A DNA stretch of 64,000 nt from Winogradskyella algicola (lineage in GTDB: Bacteria; Bacteroidota; Bacteroidia; Flavobacteriales; Flavobacteriaceae): assembly GCF_005869935.1 (NCBI RefSeq), contig NZ_SZQF01000005.1, positions 62,001 through 126,000 on the forward strand, in the 5' to 3' direction. Numbering within the stretch: the first letter of the stretch is position 1; each line of letters begins with the position of its first letter. The position numbers and the translations under genes are program-made. The notes beneath the pieces are model-generated. The model was not told where the DNA came from. It worked only from the letters and a program-made list of their open reading frames with translations, and made no database searches. Shown here piece by piece: positions 51,379-60,538 of the stretch.

Positions 51379-51410
51379 AAAAAGCGTAAGACGAATGCCT
51401 TACGCTTTTT
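51379..51410 (-). terminator. Terminator of the fasciclin gene
   Basis: The arms aaagcgtaag (51381-51390) and cttacgcttt (51399-51408) form a perfect 10-bp stem with an 8-base loop. Read on the minus strand a run of T residues follows. It lies 53 bases after the stop at 51461. Confidence 0.82.
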
Positions 51411-51460
51411 CAGATTAGCACTTGTTAATACTAATCCAACTAATCAATCAACCTAATATT

Positions 51461-52021
51461 TTACATTTTTGGTAGTACAACGGTATCAACGACATGGATA
51501 ACACCATTAGACTGGTTAACGTCTGCAATGGTAACTGTAGATGTATTTCCTGCTGTATCTTTTAAAACAATAGTATCGCCATCCATCATAGCGGTTAGTT
51601 CTGCACCATTAACAGTTGTAAAAACCGCTTTTCCATCACCTTTTTTTATAGCTTTCGCAATAGTCTTTGCATTATGTTTTCCTGCTAAGACATGGTATGT
51701 TAATACTGCTTGTAATTTCTCTTTATTTTCTTTTTTAAGCAATGTAGAAACTGTTCCCTTAGGAAGTTTATCAAAGGCACTGTTTGTAGGGGCAAAAACA
51801 GTAAATGGGCCATCACCTTGCAAAGTTTCTACTAGATCAGCTGCTTTTACTGCTGCAACTAAAGTTGTGTGGTCTTTAGAGTTTACTGCATTAGATACGA
51901 TATCTTTAGTAGGATACATTTCTGCACCACCTACCATTTTTGTGTCTTGTGCAAAAGCATTTGTATTGAACAAAACTACTAATGCGAATGTCAATGTTGG
52001 AATTAAATTTTTAATCTTCAT
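51461..52021 (-). CDS. Secreted fasciclin-domain protein
   Basis: The 186 residues have a signal peptide (1-24, ending AFAQ) and one fasciclin domain. Its marks are KDHTTLVAAVKAADLVETLQ, the GPFTVFAPTNSAFDKLP motif and VLTYHVLAGKHNAKTI, then NQSNGVIHVVDTVVLP at the end. Fasciclin proteins mediate adhesion or matrix contacts. It has no T9SS sorting domain, so it is likely periplasmic or released. Confidence 0.93.
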   Translation of the reverse strand: MKIKNLIPTLTFALVVLFNTNAFAQDTKMVGGAEMYPTKDIVSNAVNSKDHTTLVAAVKAADLVETLQGDGPFTVFAPTNSAFDKLPKGTVSTLLKKENKEKLQAVLTYHVLAGKHNAKTIAKAIKKGDGKAVFTTVNGAELTAMMDGDTIVLKDTAGNTSTVTIADVNQSNGVIHVVDTVVLPKM

Positions 52022-52111
52022 AGTTGTAAGTTTTAATGAATTGTTTCTCTACTTACGAAGATTTCTTATCGAAAGTTTTATTTTTTTTAAAATATTATTC
52101 CTTGAATGAAA

Positions 52112-52138
52112 AAACCACCATCAAATTGATAGTGGTTT
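52112..52138 (-). terminator. Terminator of the cold-shock gene
   Basis: The arms accaccatca (52114-52123) and tgatagtggt (52127-52136) pair with one mismatch around aat, and A runs on the left become T runs on the minus strand. It lies 27 bases after the stop at 52165. Confidence 0.7.
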
Positions 52139-52164
52139 ATATTATACAAGGGTTGTTTAATAAT

Positions 52165-52620
52165 TTACACTTTTTTCACTTTAACAGCATTCATACCACG
52201 TTGTCCTTTTTCGAGCTCAAATGTAACCTTATCATTTTCTGTAACAACATCTATGATACCACTAATGTGCATAAAATACTTTTCATTAGTGTCTACATCT
52301 ACAACAAAACCGTACCCTTTAGAATCGTTAAAAAATGAAACTTTACCTTTTCTTATAGGATCGAACTCCTCCTCTATATCTTCTTTTTTGGGTATACCTA
52401 TTTCAATGTTTTTAGCTTTCACTTTTACTTTCATTGAAGGGTCAGGCGGTGTATCTGTAAGATTACCATTATGATCTACATACGCCATAGGAATGCCATT
52501 AGAGCCATTTTCTTCTTTGTTAAGTTTTCGCGCTTCCATCTTCTTTCGTTTTTCCTCTCTTTTTTTTAAGCGCTTTTTTTCTTTCTCTGTTTTGCTAAAT
52601 GTTTGTTGTGATCTACCCAT
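52165..52620 (-). CDS. Cold-shock domain protein with basic N-terminal extension
   Basis: The 151 residues end in a cold-shock domain (about 88-151) whose RNP-like motifs read KGKVSFFNDSKGYGFVVD and KYFMHISGI. Before it lies a very basic stretch (QQTFSKTEKEKKRLKKREEK) likely to bind nucleic acid. Cold-shock proteins bind single-stranded RNA and act as RNA chaperones. A basic N-terminal extension is a known layout in Flavobacteriia. Confidence 0.92.
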   Translation of the reverse strand: MGRSQQTFSKTEKEKKRLKKREEKRKKMEARKLNKEENGSNGIPMAYVDHNGNLTDTPPDPSMKVKVKAKNIEIGIPKKEDIEEEFDPIRKGKVSFFNDSKGYGFVVDVDTNEKYFMHISGIIDVVTENDKVTFELEKGQRGMNAVKVKKV

Positions 52621-52789
52621 TCATTATAATTTGTGTTAATAACTAAGCCTGCTCATGAAAATATACAATGCAAACAAGTTAATTAACTTAACAATGAATA
52701 GTGTGTTAAACCAAAAATGAAAACTAAGAATTAAAGTTATTTGTGAGGTGTATCTCCGATAAACTGAATCAAAGATACTTTAATAATTA

Positions 52790-53245
52790 TTATTTAACGA
52801 AACCTTTATAAGTTAATGTTTCTTTATTTTCTGAGTTCAAAATTAAAAAGGCATTACTATTAGACTTTACAGTTAATGTAGCATTATATGCACCAATGTT
52901 AAAACTGATAGTAATTTCATGAGCGCTATCCTCATAATTAACGCTGTAATTTTGCATTGCTCCTTTAAGCATTGTAGGAGATTTGTCCGCTTTTAAAGTA
53001 GCCAATGAACCATAAACATTAGAATTATTTATAGTAATTGTATTTGCACTTTCTGACACTTGTCCTCTTTTATCATCACTAAAAACCCAAGTTGCAATAA
53101 AACTAAAATTCTGAGACTCAATTATTTTTTTATTGAGATCGTACATTGCCTGCACTTTTTCCTCTTTTGATAAGCCAGATTGCGAATAGCTTATTGATGG
53201 TATTGCTATTGTAGCCAACAAGCAAAATATGATTAGTTTATTCAT
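52790..53245 (-). CDS. Exported DUF4251-like protein
   Basis: The 151 residues have a signal peptide (MNKLIIFCLLATIAIPSIS, cleaved near YSQ). The ordered motifs NFSFIATWVFSDDKRG, VYGSLATLKADK and a final SNAFLILNSENKETLTYKGF agree with DUF4251, as does length. A paralogue lies at 39798, which keeps the same SSHR/SENK-x-x-x-x-Y-x-G ending. Function is unknown. Confidence 0.65.
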   Translation of the reverse strand: MNKLIIFCLLATIAIPSISYSQSGLSKEEKVQAMYDLNKKIIESQNFSFIATWVFSDDKRGQVSESANTITINNSNVYGSLATLKADKSPTMLKGAMQNYSVNYEDSAHEITISFNIGAYNATLTVKSNSNAFLILNSENKETLTYKGFVK

Positions 53246-53287
53246 CTCTTTAAAAATTTACAAAAACCTTTTGGTTCATTTATTTAA

Positions 53288-55759
53288 TTATTTTGGCTCT
53301 AATATAGTGTTAATTCTTTCAATACAGTCTCTGTAATGGTATTTTGTATCTGTATTTACACCTGCATTAGCAGCAGAAGCTAAGATACGTTTAAGTGCAT
53401 TTAACTCACCTCTCACAATAGATCTAACATCAGATTGGTTAACGTTAAAATATTGATTACTTCTCCTAGCATCAATATTTTCTGTCATTAAATACTCCAT
53501 TCTATCAACATATGCACGTTGCAAATTTCTTCTAAATACTGTAACGTTAGAAGATGATCCGGTTTCTGACCATAAACCAAGACGCAACGCTTTCATCATA
53601 TCTAAAGCAGAATAGTTATTGTTATTCATAGCATTGTGGTCTATGAGTCTTCCTAAACGTTCAAAATTCATTAAATTATTTAAATGACGCGTTTGCAATC
53701 TTCGAATTCTATCTGTATACCCAGCAAAATCAATATTTCTTAAAATAGTTTCATCAACTAGCCACTCTGGTGTTTCAAAAGCATTTTGGTGCAACCATTG
53801 CATTGCGGATTTCTGATATGCTTTATCCACAGGATTGTAAACCAAACCTTCTTGAGATGGGTTCTTGGTATCTTCCACTACTCCACCAACATGTGTGACT
53901 ACATGACCGACATAACGGCTCCAAACACCTAAAAGTTCACCATAAAGTTCTTCTAAATCTTCATAATTGTTCGTCTTATCGCTCGTCCAATCAGGTAAGT
54001 TTTTAGCAACAATTTTGAGGTTCTTTAGCCCATAAGTACTGGCTTTTATACTATTATTGCCAATATCTTCGGTTTGTGCTGTTGGATCGAAACGACTACT
54101 TTGCTTGCCGAATTTATAGATAGGATTTCCGGCTTTTTCTATAATCCAACGGTTTAAAGTTTCCTTTTCGTCATCAGCAGATTTAGCATCTGGAATATAA
54201 CGATAACCGTAATTGATGGCATAATCGTCGTAAGGTCCTAACTGTCGAACAAATCGAATATTCTTGTCGCCTGGTTGCGCAATGTAATTATAACGTGCAT
54301 AATCCATAATCGTGGCAGCAATACCATTTTTTTGAGTGAATACACCATCTCTATAATTTTCTACATCATAGGCATAGCTTGCACTCATGTTATGAGGCAA
54401 ACCTAAGGTGTGCCCTACCTCGTGAGCAATCACCATTTTCATCATTTCACCAATTTCTTCGTCTGGTGTGTTTAAAGTTCTTGCAGATGGATTCGCAGCT
54501 CCGGTTTCTAACATGTAACGGTTTCTGTAGGAACGTAAATGGTTATGGTACCAAATAATATCACTCTCTATAATTTCACCACTTCGAGGATCAGACACAC
54601 TTGGCCCTGTGGCATTTCGTGTAGTACTAGCCACATAGCGCACCACAGAATAACGAATATCCTCAGGACTAAACTCAGGATCTTCTTCCTTGGTAGGAGG
54701 ATCTTTTGCTATGATAGCGTTTTTAAATCCTGCTGCTTCAAAGGCCTTTTGCCATAGCTCTATACCTTCTTTCATGTATTTTCTAAACTTCATTGGTGTG
54801 GCAGGATCTAAATAATACACAATTGGTTTAACAGGCTCAACCAATTCGCCACGTTTATAAGCTTCAATATCCTTAGGAACGAGTTTCCAACGTCTTATAT
54901 AAGTCTTTTCATCTGCTTTAAGTTCTTCACTTCCATAATCGTATTGACTTAAAGTGAACCAACCTACGCGCTCATCAAAATAACGAGGTTGCATAGGTTC
55001 TTCTGGCAATAAAATCATAGATTGATTCATTTGAACACTAATAGTTTCCGTTCCGTAATTAGAAGGCGGTTCTGCAGCATTATAAGTAAAATCTTGTATG
55101 ACTTCAATATTTTCTGGATAGCTACGCATGGAGTTTATAAAACTTCTTGATTTATCTAAACTTCTGACTTTATATTGTTTCCTGAAAAATGAAGGTAATC
55201 CACTTATAGCTTTAACATCTGAGCTATAGAATTTAGTAACATCTACCACTACAGCAGAGGAATCTTTAGAAAATGCTGCTATATCAAAAGCATACAAGGT
55301 TGGCTCGTAATTATTGGCACGTACAGATACATTTATAGGCAAACTATCCGCAGCTATTGCACTCGATGATTTTTCTTTAATGAGAATTTTATCTCTAAAA
55401 CGTTCCCAATTAATCATTCTGGTATTGGTTTTTGTACCTGCATTAACATATCCACCACCAAGATTTGCCGGTAACTTAGCCAGTCTACTTACCAAAAGCA
55501 TATCTGTATTTAAGTATTTGGTCGGAATTTCAAAATAATACTTATCATCTACTACGTGTACATCAAATAGACCTTTGTCTGTAATAGCATCTTTAGTAAT
55601 TACTTTATCGTAATCTTTTATTTTACCAGATTTCTTTTTGGTTGCTTGTGGTTTTGTGGCTACAGCTGGTTGCTGGTTTTTTGCTTTTGATGAATTTTTT
55701 ACTGTAGCACATGAAAAACATAGACTTGAAATAAGTGATAGTACCAGAATTTTTTTCAT
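53288..55759 (-). CDS. Zinc-dependent metalloprotease (DUF5117/DUF5118 type), lipoprotein
   Basis: The 823 residues begin with a lipoprotein-type signal (SLISSLCFSC, Cys17). A DUF5118/DUF5117-type N-terminal part (about 45-330; YYFEIPTKYLNTDMLLVSRL) precedes the catalytic centre MVIAHEVGHTLGLPHN (about 445-460), an HExxHxxGxxH zinc site of the metzincin type. A helical C-terminal domain follows. This is a common Bacteroidota family of large exported metalloproteases; its substrates are not known. Confidence 0.9.
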   Translation of the reverse strand: MKKILVLSLISSLCFSCATVKNSSKAKNQQPAVATKPQATKKKSGKIKDYDKVITKDAITDKGLFDVHVVDDKYYFEIPTKYLNTDMLLVSRLAKLPANLGGGYVNAGTKTNTRMINWERFRDKILIKEKSSSAIAADSLPINVSVRANNYEPTLYAFDIAAFSKDSSAVVVDVTKFYSSDVKAISGLPSFFRKQYKVRSLDKSRSFINSMRSYPENIEVIQDFTYNAAEPPSNYGTETISVQMNQSMILLPEEPMQPRYFDERVGWFTLSQYDYGSEELKADEKTYIRRWKLVPKDIEAYKRGELVEPVKPIVYYLDPATPMKFRKYMKEGIELWQKAFEAAGFKNAIIAKDPPTKEEDPEFSPEDIRYSVVRYVASTTRNATGPSVSDPRSGEIIESDIIWYHNHLRSYRNRYMLETGAANPSARTLNTPDEEIGEMMKMVIAHEVGHTLGLPHNMSASYAYDVENYRDGVFTQKNGIAATIMDYARYNYIAQPGDKNIRFVRQLGPYDDYAINYGYRYIPDAKSADDEKETLNRWIIEKAGNPIYKFGKQSSRFDPTAQTEDIGNNSIKASTYGLKNLKIVAKNLPDWTSDKTNNYEDLEELYGELLGVWSRYVGHVVTHVGGVVEDTKNPSQEGLVYNPVDKAYQKSAMQWLHQNAFETPEWLVDETILRNIDFAGYTDRIRRLQTRHLNNLMNFERLGRLIDHNAMNNNNYSALDMMKALRLGLWSETGSSSNVTVFRRNLQRAYVDRMEYLMTENIDARRSNQYFNVNQSDVRSIVRGELNALKRILASAANAGVNTDTKYHYRDCIERINTILEPK

Positions 55760-55872
55760 TCTTAAAAAACTTTGATTTTTGGTTGAACGCCTAAAGATAA
55801 TTAATTGAATTGTAGTTTGTCTTTATTTCTTAAAAGCTGTTAAAATACTATGGTTATTAGTTGTTTGTAAAG

Positions 55873-55880
55873 TACTTTTG
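55873..55880 (+). promoter_or_regulatory. -7 element upstream of the DUF3817 gene
   Basis: TACTTTTG is a perfect TAnnTTTG, 16 bases before the ATG at 55897. The -33 position (TGG near 55850) is weak. Confidence 0.45.
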
Positions 55881-55896
55881 CATAAAATTTAAAAAC

Positions 55897-56190
55897 ATGT
55901 CTAAACTACTACCAACATTTAGAATTGTAGCACTTCTTGAAGGTGTATCATACATATTGTTATTGTTTATAGCAACACCTGTAAAATACTTTGCTAACGA
56001 CCCACAGTATGTAAAAATGCTAGGTATGCCACATGGCCTACTTTTTATTGCTTATATTGTTATGGCTGTTTTAATGAGTAAAGACATGAAATGGAATACC
56101 CGTACATTATTTATAGTACTTATAGCAGCCATAATTCCTTTCGGAACGTTTTATGTAGATAAAAAATATCTTAAACCCGTAAATGCTTAG
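55897..56190 (+). CDS. DUF3817 membrane protein
   Basis: I start at the ATG at 55897, in line with the -7 element; the ATG at 55861 lies upstream of that element. The 97 residues form three membrane helices and show the DUF3817 pattern: FRIVALLEGVSYILLLFIAT, then MLGMPHGLLFIAYIVMAVLM. The conserved glutamate in LEG and the G-x-P-H-G are present. Function is unknown. Its last 8 bases overlap the MscS start. Confidence 0.85.
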   Translation: MSKLLPTFRIVALLEGVSYILLLFIATPVKYFANDPQYVKMLGMPHGLLFIAYIVMAVLMSKDMKWNTRTLFIVLIAAIIPFGTFYVDKKYLKPVNA

Positions 56191-57421
56191 CATTAGACAT
56201 TACATATACGATTTACTGGTAGAGCGTGGTGTTTCAGAAAATACAGCGCAGTACTTAAACATGTTAGCGCTTTTGATAGCCTTACTCATTGTTGCTTTTA
56301 TTATCGATTATATTACCAAACGTATCCTTTGGAAATTCTCTGCAACTGTTGCTAATAAGACCAAAACTAACTTTGATAATATCCTAATCAGCAATAAGCT
56401 TCCTAGGAATATTGCTCATATCATTCCACTAATCATACTCATTGAGTTTGTGCCAGATGTGTTTTCTGACTTTGCTTATTTTGAGAATATAGTCGAAAAA
56501 ACCCTAAAAATCATTGCCATACTTTTGACGTTGAGGATTATTAGAAGTTTTCTAAACTCCGTAAAAGACTATCTAAAAACATTACCACGATACAAGGATA
56601 AACCTATCGATAGCTATATTCAGGTGTTTATGATTTTCGGTTGGATTCTTGGTGTTTTTGCTATTTTCTCAATTCTCACTGGTGTAACTTTTATAAAGTT
56701 TGCTATCTCCTTAGGGACTGCTTCTGCTGTAATTCTATTGATTTTTAAAGATACTATACTAGGTTTTGTGGCTAGTATTCAGGTTTCTATAAACGATATG
56801 GTTCGTATTGGAGACTGGATTACGTTTGAAAAGTATGGAGCAGATGGTGATGTAATAGAAATTAATTTAGCCACAGTAAAGGTGCAGAACTGGGATAAAA
56901 CCATTACCACTATACCAACTTATGCCTTAATATCTGACTCGTTTAAAAATTGGCGAGGTATGATGAACTCTGGTGGAAGACGTATAAAGCGTTCTGTGAT
57001 TGTTAAAACATCGACTATAAAATTTTTAACTGATGAAGACATAGAGCGCTTTAAAAAGATTGAGCTTATTTCTAATTATATTGATGAGCGTTCTAAAGAG
57101 ATTAAAAAATTTAATACAGAAAAAGGTGTAGATAAATCCATTCTTATCAATGGCAGAAACCTAACAAACTTTGGTGTATTTAGAAAATATTTACAGACTT
57201 ACATGGATAATCACTCTGCGATTAATAAGGAGATGACCTTAATGGTGCGACAATTAGAGCCTACTCCACAAGGGATTCCCATGGAAATTTATGCCTTCAG
57301 CAGCGATATTCGCTGGCAAAACTATGAATACATTATTGGTGATATTTTTGACCATGTTTTGGCGTCGGTAAAATATTTTGATTTGGAGATTTATGAATTG
57401 GCTATTGCAAGTGCCGATTAA
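56183..57421 (+). CDS. MscS-family mechanosensitive ion channel
   Basis: The 412 residues have about five membrane helices in the first 200, followed by the MscS pore and beta domain. The pore helix SLGTASAVILLIFKDTILGF (about 175-195) and the SINDMVRIGDWI and VKVQNWDKTITTIPTYALIS segments (about 205-250) are the diagnostic ones. The channel opens under membrane tension and releases solutes during osmotic downshift. It overlaps the DUF3817 gene by 8 bases, so the two are co-translated. Confidence 0.92.
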   Translation: MLSIRHYIYDLLVERGVSENTAQYLNMLALLIALLIVAFIIDYITKRILWKFSATVANKTKTNFDNILISNKLPRNIAHIIPLIILIEFVPDVFSDFAYFENIVEKTLKIIAILLTLRIIRSFLNSVKDYLKTLPRYKDKPIDSYIQVFMIFGWILGVFAIFSILTGVTFIKFAISLGTASAVILLIFKDTILGFVASIQVSINDMVRIGDWITFEKYGADGDVIEINLATVKVQNWDKTITTIPTYALISDSFKNWRGMMNSGGRRIKRSVIVKTSTIKFLTDEDIERFKKIELISNYIDERSKEIKKFNTEKGVDKSILINGRNLTNFGVFRKYLQTYMDNHSAINKEMTLMVRQLEPTPQGIPMEIYAFSSDIRWQNYEYIIGDIFDHVLASVKYFDLEIYELAIASAD

Positions 57422-57811
57422 TTAATCATCTAGTCTATCCTTTACGAACTCTACTTCTGTTTTGCCGTGTGGCTTGGGCTTACCGTCTGGTCCAAGATTT
57501 ACCATAATAATTTTGTCTACAGTGAGAATGGTTTCTCTGGTCATTTTATTACGGACTTCACATTTCATAGTTAAAGAAGAATTACCAAATTTTATAACTT
57601 CAATACCAATTTCTACAATATCACCTTTTTTGGCAGAAGCCATAAAGTTAATTTCGGACATATATTTGGTAACTATTTTAGGATTTTCTAATTGAATAAC
57701 AGTATATAATGCTACTTCTTCGTCTATCCATGCCAAAAGTTGACCACCGAAAAGTGTACCATTTGGATTTAAGTCTTCTGGTTTTACCCATTTACGCGTG
57801 TGGAATCTCAT
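57422..57811 (-). CDS. Acyl-CoA thioesterase (hotdog fold)
   Basis: The 129 residues match the YciA-like hotdog thioesterases: NPNGTLFGGQLLAWIDEEVA carries the active-site region, followed by FMASAKKGDIVEIGIEVIKF and SSLTMKCEVRN. These enzymes release CoA from acyl-CoA esters. The stop codon abuts that of the convergent MscS gene, with no bases between. Confidence 0.9.
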   Translation of the reverse strand: MRFHTRKWVKPEDLNPNGTLFGGQLLAWIDEEVALYTVIQLENPKIVTKYMSEINFMASAKKGDIVEIGIEVIKFGNSSLTMKCEVRNKMTRETILTVDKIIMVNLGPDGKPKPHGKTEVEFVKDRLDD

Positions 57812-57858
57812 TTCATCAGTAATTAGTGGTTTGTTGATAATTTATAGTACTATGGCTT

Positions 57859-58761
57859 TTATATAATCCATAATAATTTTTGTTGCCCGCCCGAGTCATC
57901 ATTAGGAATTTTTAAATCCGTTCCCAATTCAGCATTTAACTTTTTAATTAAATAGGCCGAAAGCAATGGAGACTCTTTCTCTATATTTTGATGCACAAAA
58001 AAGTCAATCTCTCTAATACCATTGGCTTTCCAATGTTTTAGTCGTTCTACCCAATCATCTAAACGTGTATAATCACTTGGATGATTTGCACCGACATAAC
58101 GCACAAAAGCCCTGGAATTGGTAAGACGCATATGCATAATATCACGTCTACCAGCACTGTCTACAATGATGTTAGAAATATTATTTTCTTCCAAAAGTTG
58201 ATATAAATCTTCGGTTATAGCTTCATCATTATACCAGCCTGTATGCCTAAACTCTACTGCTAACGGAATTTCTTTTGGCCAACTTTCAATAAAATAGATC
58301 ACACGATCAAAATCCTTCGGTGCAAAATTGTTGTGCATTTGCAAAAAGACACATCCCAGCTTTTCTTTGAGGTTAACAGCACTGTAAAGGTAATTATCTA
58401 CAACAGTAGCAACACCATCATTAAGACGTTTCCAATGACTAATTTCCTGATTTAATTTTGGAAAGAACCTAAAATCACTGGGTGTTTTATCATGCCATTT
58501 CTCAAATTGCTCTGGTGGAAAAATTCTATAAAACGTTGCATTTAACTCAATAGAATTAAACTGACGCGAATAATACTCTAATTCGTCTTTTGTTCCTCTT
58601 GGGTAGAACCCTTTTAAATCTGCCTTATTCCATTTAGCACAACCTACATAGACCTTGGTATTATCTGAAGGATTTTTCTGTAGTGTCTTGAGTGTATCAG
58701 GATGGTCTGGTGGTAGGGTAAAATCTATATGTTCTGGGTTATCGACGCTTCCGAATTTCAT
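57859..58761 (-). CDS. DUF72 family protein
   Basis: The 300 residues show the DUF72 (TIM-barrel) markers: VYVGCAKWNKADLKGFYPRG, then YYSRQFNSIELNATFYRIFP, PLAVEFRHTGWYN and MHMRLTNSRAFVRYVG. Members are widespread and resemble sugar-phosphate or endonuclease-like barrels, but their reaction is not established. It starts just before a promoter -7 element, 47 bases upstream of the thioesterase gene. Confidence 0.9.
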   Translation of the reverse strand: MKFGSVDNPEHIDFTLPPDHPDTLKTLQKNPSDNTKVYVGCAKWNKADLKGFYPRGTKDELEYYSRQFNSIELNATFYRIFPPEQFEKWHDKTPSDFRFFPKLNQEISHWKRLNDGVATVVDNYLYSAVNLKEKLGCVFLQMHNNFAPKDFDRVIYFIESWPKEIPLAVEFRHTGWYNDEAITEDLYQLLEENNISNIIVDSAGRRDIMHMRLTNSRAFVRYVGANHPSDYTRLDDWVERLKHWKANGIREIDFFVHQNIEKESPLLSAYLIKKLNAELGTDLKIPNDDSGGQQKLLWII

Positions 58762-58779
58762 TGTTTAAATTTGTTTTAC

Positions 58780-58787
58780 CAAAAATA
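58780..58787 (-). promoter_or_regulatory. -7 element upstream of the DUF72 gene
   Basis: Plus-strand CAAAAATA is a perfect inverse of TAnnTTTG, 19 bases before the start at 58761. A CAAA lies 25 bases upstream, slightly too far for a standard -33. Confidence 0.4.
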
Positions 58788-58887
58788 CACTTTCGTTCAT
58801 TAAATGTTAAATCAAAAAACGAAGAATTCTTGTAACAATTTAGTACCTTGATAGTCAAACCATTGTTAACATATAAATTCCATTATT

Positions 58888-59643
58888 ATGAAAACGTCAT
58901 TTAAACTTATTCTCGCCCTAATCTTTAGCCTAAACATTACTACTTTTCAAGCCCAAACTGCAGAAGAAATTGTCGATAACTATATCGAGAATATAGGTGG
59001 TGACGAAGCTTGGAGTGCGGTAGAAAATATGAAAATTACTGGTGTTGCCAACCAGCAAGGTGTAGACTATCCTTTTGTAGCAACGTATATGAAAGATGGT
59101 CGTTACGCCATAGACGTAGATTTACAAGGCACTTCATTTATTGTGGAAGCCTTTGATGGGGAAAATTCTTGGGCGATGAATTTTCAAACTCAAAAAGCCG
59201 AAGCCTCAGATAGTGAAACCTCATTAAATACCAAGAATGGTGCACAAGACGAAATTGTAAGTCCTTTTCATAATTATAAAGATAAAGGATACACCATAGA
59301 ACTTTTAGGAAAAGATACTTGGGAAGGCTCTGAAGTTTTTAAAGTTAAAATTACCATGACACCAGTTATGGTAGATGGTAAGGAGGAAGAAAATTCGGAG
59401 GTCTATTATTTTGATACTGAAAATTTTGTACCAATTGCCTCTGAATCTAAAGTAACCTCAGGACCAGCCAAAGGTGCTATGGCGCAGACCTTGTATAGCG
59501 ATTACCAAGAAGTAGATAATAAGTATGTTGCCTACACCATGACCAATAAGTTTAACGGCAATACACAATTGGTGATGAATGTTAAATCTGTGGAGTTCAA
59601 TGCAGACATAGACGAATCCATTTTTAAAATGCCAGAAGATTAA
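58888..59643 (+). CDS. LolA-like exported protein, copy 1
   Basis: The 251 residues have a signal peptide (1-22, ending FQAQ). The body begins TAEEIVDNYIENIGGDEAWS, a common opening of Bacteroidota outer-membrane lipoprotein-sorting (LolA/LolB-type) proteins. Such proteins have an incomplete beta barrel that holds lipid. Later YYFDTENFVPIASESKV and LYSDYQEVDNKYVAYTMTNK are shared with the paralogue 37 bases downstream. The canonical role in carrying lipoproteins is uncertain, and the family is often just annotated as LolA-like. Confidence 0.75.
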   Translation: MKTSFKLILALIFSLNITTFQAQTAEEIVDNYIENIGGDEAWSAVENMKITGVANQQGVDYPFVATYMKDGRYAIDVDLQGTSFIVEAFDGENSWAMNFQTQKAEASDSETSLNTKNGAQDEIVSPFHNYKDKGYTIELLGKDTWEGSEVFKVKITMTPVMVDGKEEENSEVYYFDTENFVPIASESKVTSGPAKGAMAQTLYSDYQEVDNKYVAYTMTNKFNGNTQLVMNVKSVEFNADIDESIFKMPED

Positions 59644-59680
59644 TAAGTAACCTTTAAATAATAACAACAAACAAAAAATC

Positions 59681-60457
59681 ATGAAAAGATTAAAACTGAT
59701 GATGCTGTCCGTGGCTTTTGTCCTTACAGCCTCAATTACCGCACAGACTGCCGAAGAAATAGTAGCTAATTATTTTGAAAATACTGGAGGCATTGATGCT
59801 TGGCGAGCCATAGAAGGCATGAAAATGAGCGCTAAAGTAAATCAAGGAGGTATGGAAATCCCAATTGAAATCATACAGTTAAAAGATGGTAGACAAATGA
59901 CTCGTATTACTTTTCAAGGTAAAACTATGAAGCAAGGTGTGTTTGATGGTGAAACACTTTGGAGTACTAATTTTATGACTCAAAAAGCTGAAAAAAGTGA
60001 TGCAGAAGCAACAGCGAATTTTAAACTGGAAGCAGGTGATTTTCCTGATGCATTTCTTGATTATAAGGATAAAGGATATACTGTTGAATTAATGGGCAAG
60101 GAAGATTTTGCAGGTACAGAAACTTTTAAAATAAAGCTGACTAAACAACCGGTAACTATAGATGGTAAGCAAGAAGAGAATGTGTACTTCTATTATTTTG
60201 ACACCGAAAATTATGTACCGCTTGCCATGCAAAACGAGATAAAGCAAGGTCAAGCTAAAGGTATGATTCAGGAGATTACATTTAGCGACTATCAGGAAGC
60301 TGGAGACATTTACATGCCATATACAATGACCCAAGGTATAAAAGATGGTCAAAGTCAACCGATAAGCATGGACACTATTGAAGTGAATCCTAAGGTCGAC
60401 GACAAGGAATTTAAATTTCCTGAAGGAGAGACAACTGAAACTGAAAACAAAAATTAA
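59681..60457 (+). CDS. LolA-like exported protein, copy 2
   Basis: The 258 residues have a signal peptide (1-21, ending ITAQ), then the same layout as copy 1: TAEEIVANYFENTGGIDAWR and YYFDTENYVPLAMQNEIKQG, with FSDYQEAGDIYMPYTMTQG later. The two are clear tandem paralogues and are probably co-transcribed. A strong terminator follows, separating them from the large VPS10/BNR gene. Confidence 0.75.
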   Translation: MKRLKLMMLSVAFVLTASITAQTAEEIVANYFENTGGIDAWRAIEGMKMSAKVNQGGMEIPIEIIQLKDGRQMTRITFQGKTMKQGVFDGETLWSTNFMTQKAEKSDAEATANFKLEAGDFPDAFLDYKDKGYTVELMGKEDFAGTETFKIKLTKQPVTIDGKQEENVYFYYFDTENYVPLAMQNEIKQGQAKGMIQEITFSDYQEAGDIYMPYTMTQGIKDGQSQPISMDTIEVNPKVDDKEFKFPEGETTETENKN

Positions 60458-60468
60458 CACATAGATTT

Positions 60469-60499
60469 CCCCAAGCAACTATAATGCTTGGGGATTTTT
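60469..60499 (+). terminator. Terminator after the LolA-like pair
   Basis: The arms ccccaagca (60469-60477) and tgcttgggg (60485-60493) form a perfect 9-bp stem with a 7-base loop, followed by atttttaatt. It lies 11 bases after the stop at 60457. Confidence 0.85.
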
Positions 60500-60538
60500 A
60501 ATTCTCAAAATCACGTTCAACCAAAAAACAAATCACAA

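Noticed and set aside
51528..52109. 193-residue plus-strand frame
   Set aside because: It is antisense to the fasciclin gene, whose signal peptide and domain are clear.
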